DNA of 64,000 nucleotides. It comes from Nitratireductor pacificus pht-3B (GTDB lineage: Bacteria; Pseudomonadota; Alphaproteobacteria; Rhizobiales; Rhizobiaceae). Where the stretch lies: NCBI RefSeq assembly GCF_000300335.1, contig NZ_AMRM01000013.1, positions 1 through 64,000 of the forward strand. Direction: 5' to 3'. The notes under the pieces are model-generated. The model had not been told where the DNA came from and ran no database searches. It saw only the letters and a program-made list of their open reading frames with translations. How positions within the stretch are numbered: the first letter of the stretch is position 1; every line of letters begins with the position of its first letter. The position numbers and the translations under genes were made by a program. Of the stretch, positions 62,811 to 64,000 are shown piece after piece.

Positions 62811-62835
62811 TTGAACTTTAAGTTCTTATTTGAAC
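62811..62835. promoter_or_regulatory. Operator copy 2, inverted identical 14-mer
   Basis: GTTCTTATTTGAAC at 62822-62835 is the exact reverse complement of the inner motif at 62600-62613. A further GAAC half-site (62813-62816) sits just before it with 5-bp spacing to GTTC. It lies 21 bp upstream of the monooxygenase start, over its likely transcription start. Confidence 0.6.
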
Positions 62836-62856
62836 GTTTGGCAGGGAGTGAGCCGA

Positions 62857-63987
62857 ATGAAGATCGGCATTGCCGGCGCTGGCGTCGGTGGAATGGCAGC
62901 CGCGATCGCGCTGCAGAAGCAGGGGCACGACGTCACCATATTCGAGCGGGCGCGGGCTTTCGGACGCATCGGCGCCGATGTCAACCTGACCCCCAACGCG
63001 GTGCATGCCCTGGACGGGCTTGGCGTCGGAGAGGTGCTACGGCGGACGGCGGCGCGCCCAGAATACAGGATCAGCCGCACCTGGGACAGCGGCGAGGAAA
63101 CGTCACGCCTTCCGATGAGCACGGCAGCCGAGGAACGCTACGGCGCGCCGCAGCTCACCATTCACCGCGCCGACCTGCTGGCGGCCCTCGAAAACACCCT
63201 CGTCCCGGGCACGATCCGGTTCGCCACGCCCGTGGAAGGGGCGATGCCATACGGCGATGGCGCGGCCGCGATCCTCGGCGACGGCACCCGGTTCGAGGCC
63301 GACGTGCTGATCGGCGCCGACGGCATCCACTCGGCGGTCCGCCGCGCGCTGTTCGGCGAGGACCATCCGCGCTTCACCGGCCTCGTCTCCTACCGCGCCG
63401 TTTTCCCGCGCGAACGCGGCGACGGCATTCCCAATCTCGATTCCTTCACCAAGTGGTGGGGGCCGACCTCCGACCGGCAGATCGTCACCTTCCCGCTCAA
63501 TCGCGGCAGCGAGATCTTCGTCTTCGCCACCACGGCCCAGCAGGACTGGACCGAGGAGGGCTGGACGCTGCCGGGCGATATCGGCGCCCTGCGCGCCGCC
63601 TACGCGGATTTTCATCCCGAGGCGCGCGCGCTGCTCGATGCCTGCGAGACGGTCACCCGCTCGGCACTGCATGTGCGGGAGCCGATGCAGCACTGGTCGA
63701 GCGGCGCCATCACGCTTCTGGGCGACGCCGCGCATCCGATGGTGCCCTTCATGGCGCAGGGCGCCTGCATGGCATCGGAAGACGCTGTCGTCCTGGCACG
63801 CGCCCTCGACGGTGCAACGCCGGCAACCGTAGCCGGCGCCCTGAAGCTCTACGAGGAAGCCCGCATCCCGCGGACGGCGAAAGTGCAGCAGGGTTCGCTC
63901 GCCAATGACTGGCTGAAGCAGGGTACCAATGCCGACTGGGTCTATGGCTACGACGCCTGGGCGGCGGAGTTGGCGGAGGCGGCCTGA
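62857..63987 (+). CDS. FAD aromatic monooxygenase, 6-hydroxynicotinate 3-monooxygenase-like
   Basis: 376 residues from ATG 62857 with GGGAGTG upstream. FAD motifs: IGIAGAGVGGMAAAIALQ (GxGxxG), IGADGIHSAVR (DG motif) and LLGDAAHPMVPFMAQGAC (GD motif). In the middle FTKWWGPTSDRQ and near the end ANDWLKQGTNADWVYGYD closely recall NicC (6-hydroxynicotinate 3-monooxygenase), which hydroxylates the heteroring with loss of CO2; salicylate hydroxylase is a more distant relative. The gene is divergent from the catabolic operon and shares its operator. The resemblance is judged from memory of the NicC sequence, so a related substrate is as likely as 6-hydroxynicotinate itself. Confidence 0.88.
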   Translation: MKIGIAGAGVGGMAAAIALQKQGHDVTIFERARAFGRIGADVNLTPNAVHALDGLGVGEVLRRTAARPEYRISRTWDSGEETSRLPMSTAAEERYGAPQLTIHRADLLAALENTLVPGTIRFATPVEGAMPYGDGAAAILGDGTRFEADVLIGADGIHSAVRRALFGEDHPRFTGLVSYRAVFPRERGDGIPNLDSFTKWWGPTSDRQIVTFPLNRGSEIFVFATTAQQDWTEEGWTLPGDIGALRAAYADFHPEARALLDACETVTRSALHVREPMQHWSSGAITLLGDAAHPMVPFMAQGACMASEDAVVLARALDGATPATVAGALKLYEEARIPRTAKVQQGSLANDWLKQGTNADWVYGYDAWAAELAEAA

Positions 63988-64000
63988 TCCCTTCCGAAGC

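Noticed and set aside
1-64000. CRISPR arrays, tRNA/rRNA genes, IS elements, prophage
   Set aside because: I looked for regular spaced repeats, cloverleaf-like stretches, transposase motifs and phage genes and found none I could support.

Overview
The window is about 64 kb of GC-rich chromosomal DNA from an alphaproteobacterium, most probably a member of the Hyphomicrobiales (Rhizobiales). The grounds are the ExoY/ExoP/ExoF-type exopolysaccharide proteins, an iron-responsive (RirA-type) TGA-N9-TCA operator, and many TTG/GTG starts behind strong Shine-Dalgarno sequences. The genus cannot be fixed from the sequence alone. I see no rRNA, tRNA, CRISPR array, insertion sequence or phage gene.

Region 1 (1-32.9 kb) is an exopolysaccharide (EPS) locus wrapped around a nonribosomal peptide/polyketide assembly line. 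EPS genes are a pyruvyl-transferase-like fragment, a Wzy-like polymerase, a secreted GH16 glucanase, a Wzx-like flippase, an ExoY-like priming transferase, two GT4 and one GT2 glycosyltransferases, an ExoP/Wzz-like co-polymerase and an ExoF/Wza-like export protein. Inside lie three overlapping genes: A-PCP; KS-AT-ACP-AMT-C-A-PCP; and C-(relic A)-PCP-TE. They are joined by a beta-propeller (GINT1-like) protein and, on the other strand, an Sfp-type phosphopantetheinyl transferase with a DegT aminotransferase, then a GMC oxidoreductase and a TIGR04325 methyltransferase. The logic reads as: amino acid 1 + malonyl, beta-keto to beta-amine, + glycine (code DILQLGMIWK), then a terminal module with a substituted condensation His, a degenerate adenylation domain and a Cys-type thioesterase. 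This is the best candidate for an undescribed system: a small beta-amino-acid peptide that could decorate, or be made together with, the EPS.

Region 2 (33-48.0 kb) holds ordinary modules: an unrecognised gene before panB-panC, a divergent MocR/EamA pair, a TetR-controlled RND efflux pair, and an iron-chelate ABC transporter (FatB/YclQ type) divergent from a DUF2218 gene with an iron operator between them.

Region 3 (48.1-64 kb) is a catabolic island. An IclR regulator sits at one end. A very tight 15-gene leftward operon encodes a small HTH-like protein, an NMT1/SsuA-type ABC importer, a Rieske oxygenase, two SDRs, an alpha/beta hydrolase, a VOC dioxygenase, a TPP enzyme, an aspartate-dehydrogenase-like protein, an aldehyde dehydrogenase, a ferredoxin-NADP reductase, a flavodoxin and a pentapeptide-repeat protein. 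It diverges from an FAD monooxygenase resembling 6-hydroxynicotinate 3-monooxygenase. The same 14-bp operator flanks both divergent transcription units, in opposite orientations. The substrate is probably a hydroxylated aromatic or N-heteroaromatic acid, but it is not identifiable from the sequence.
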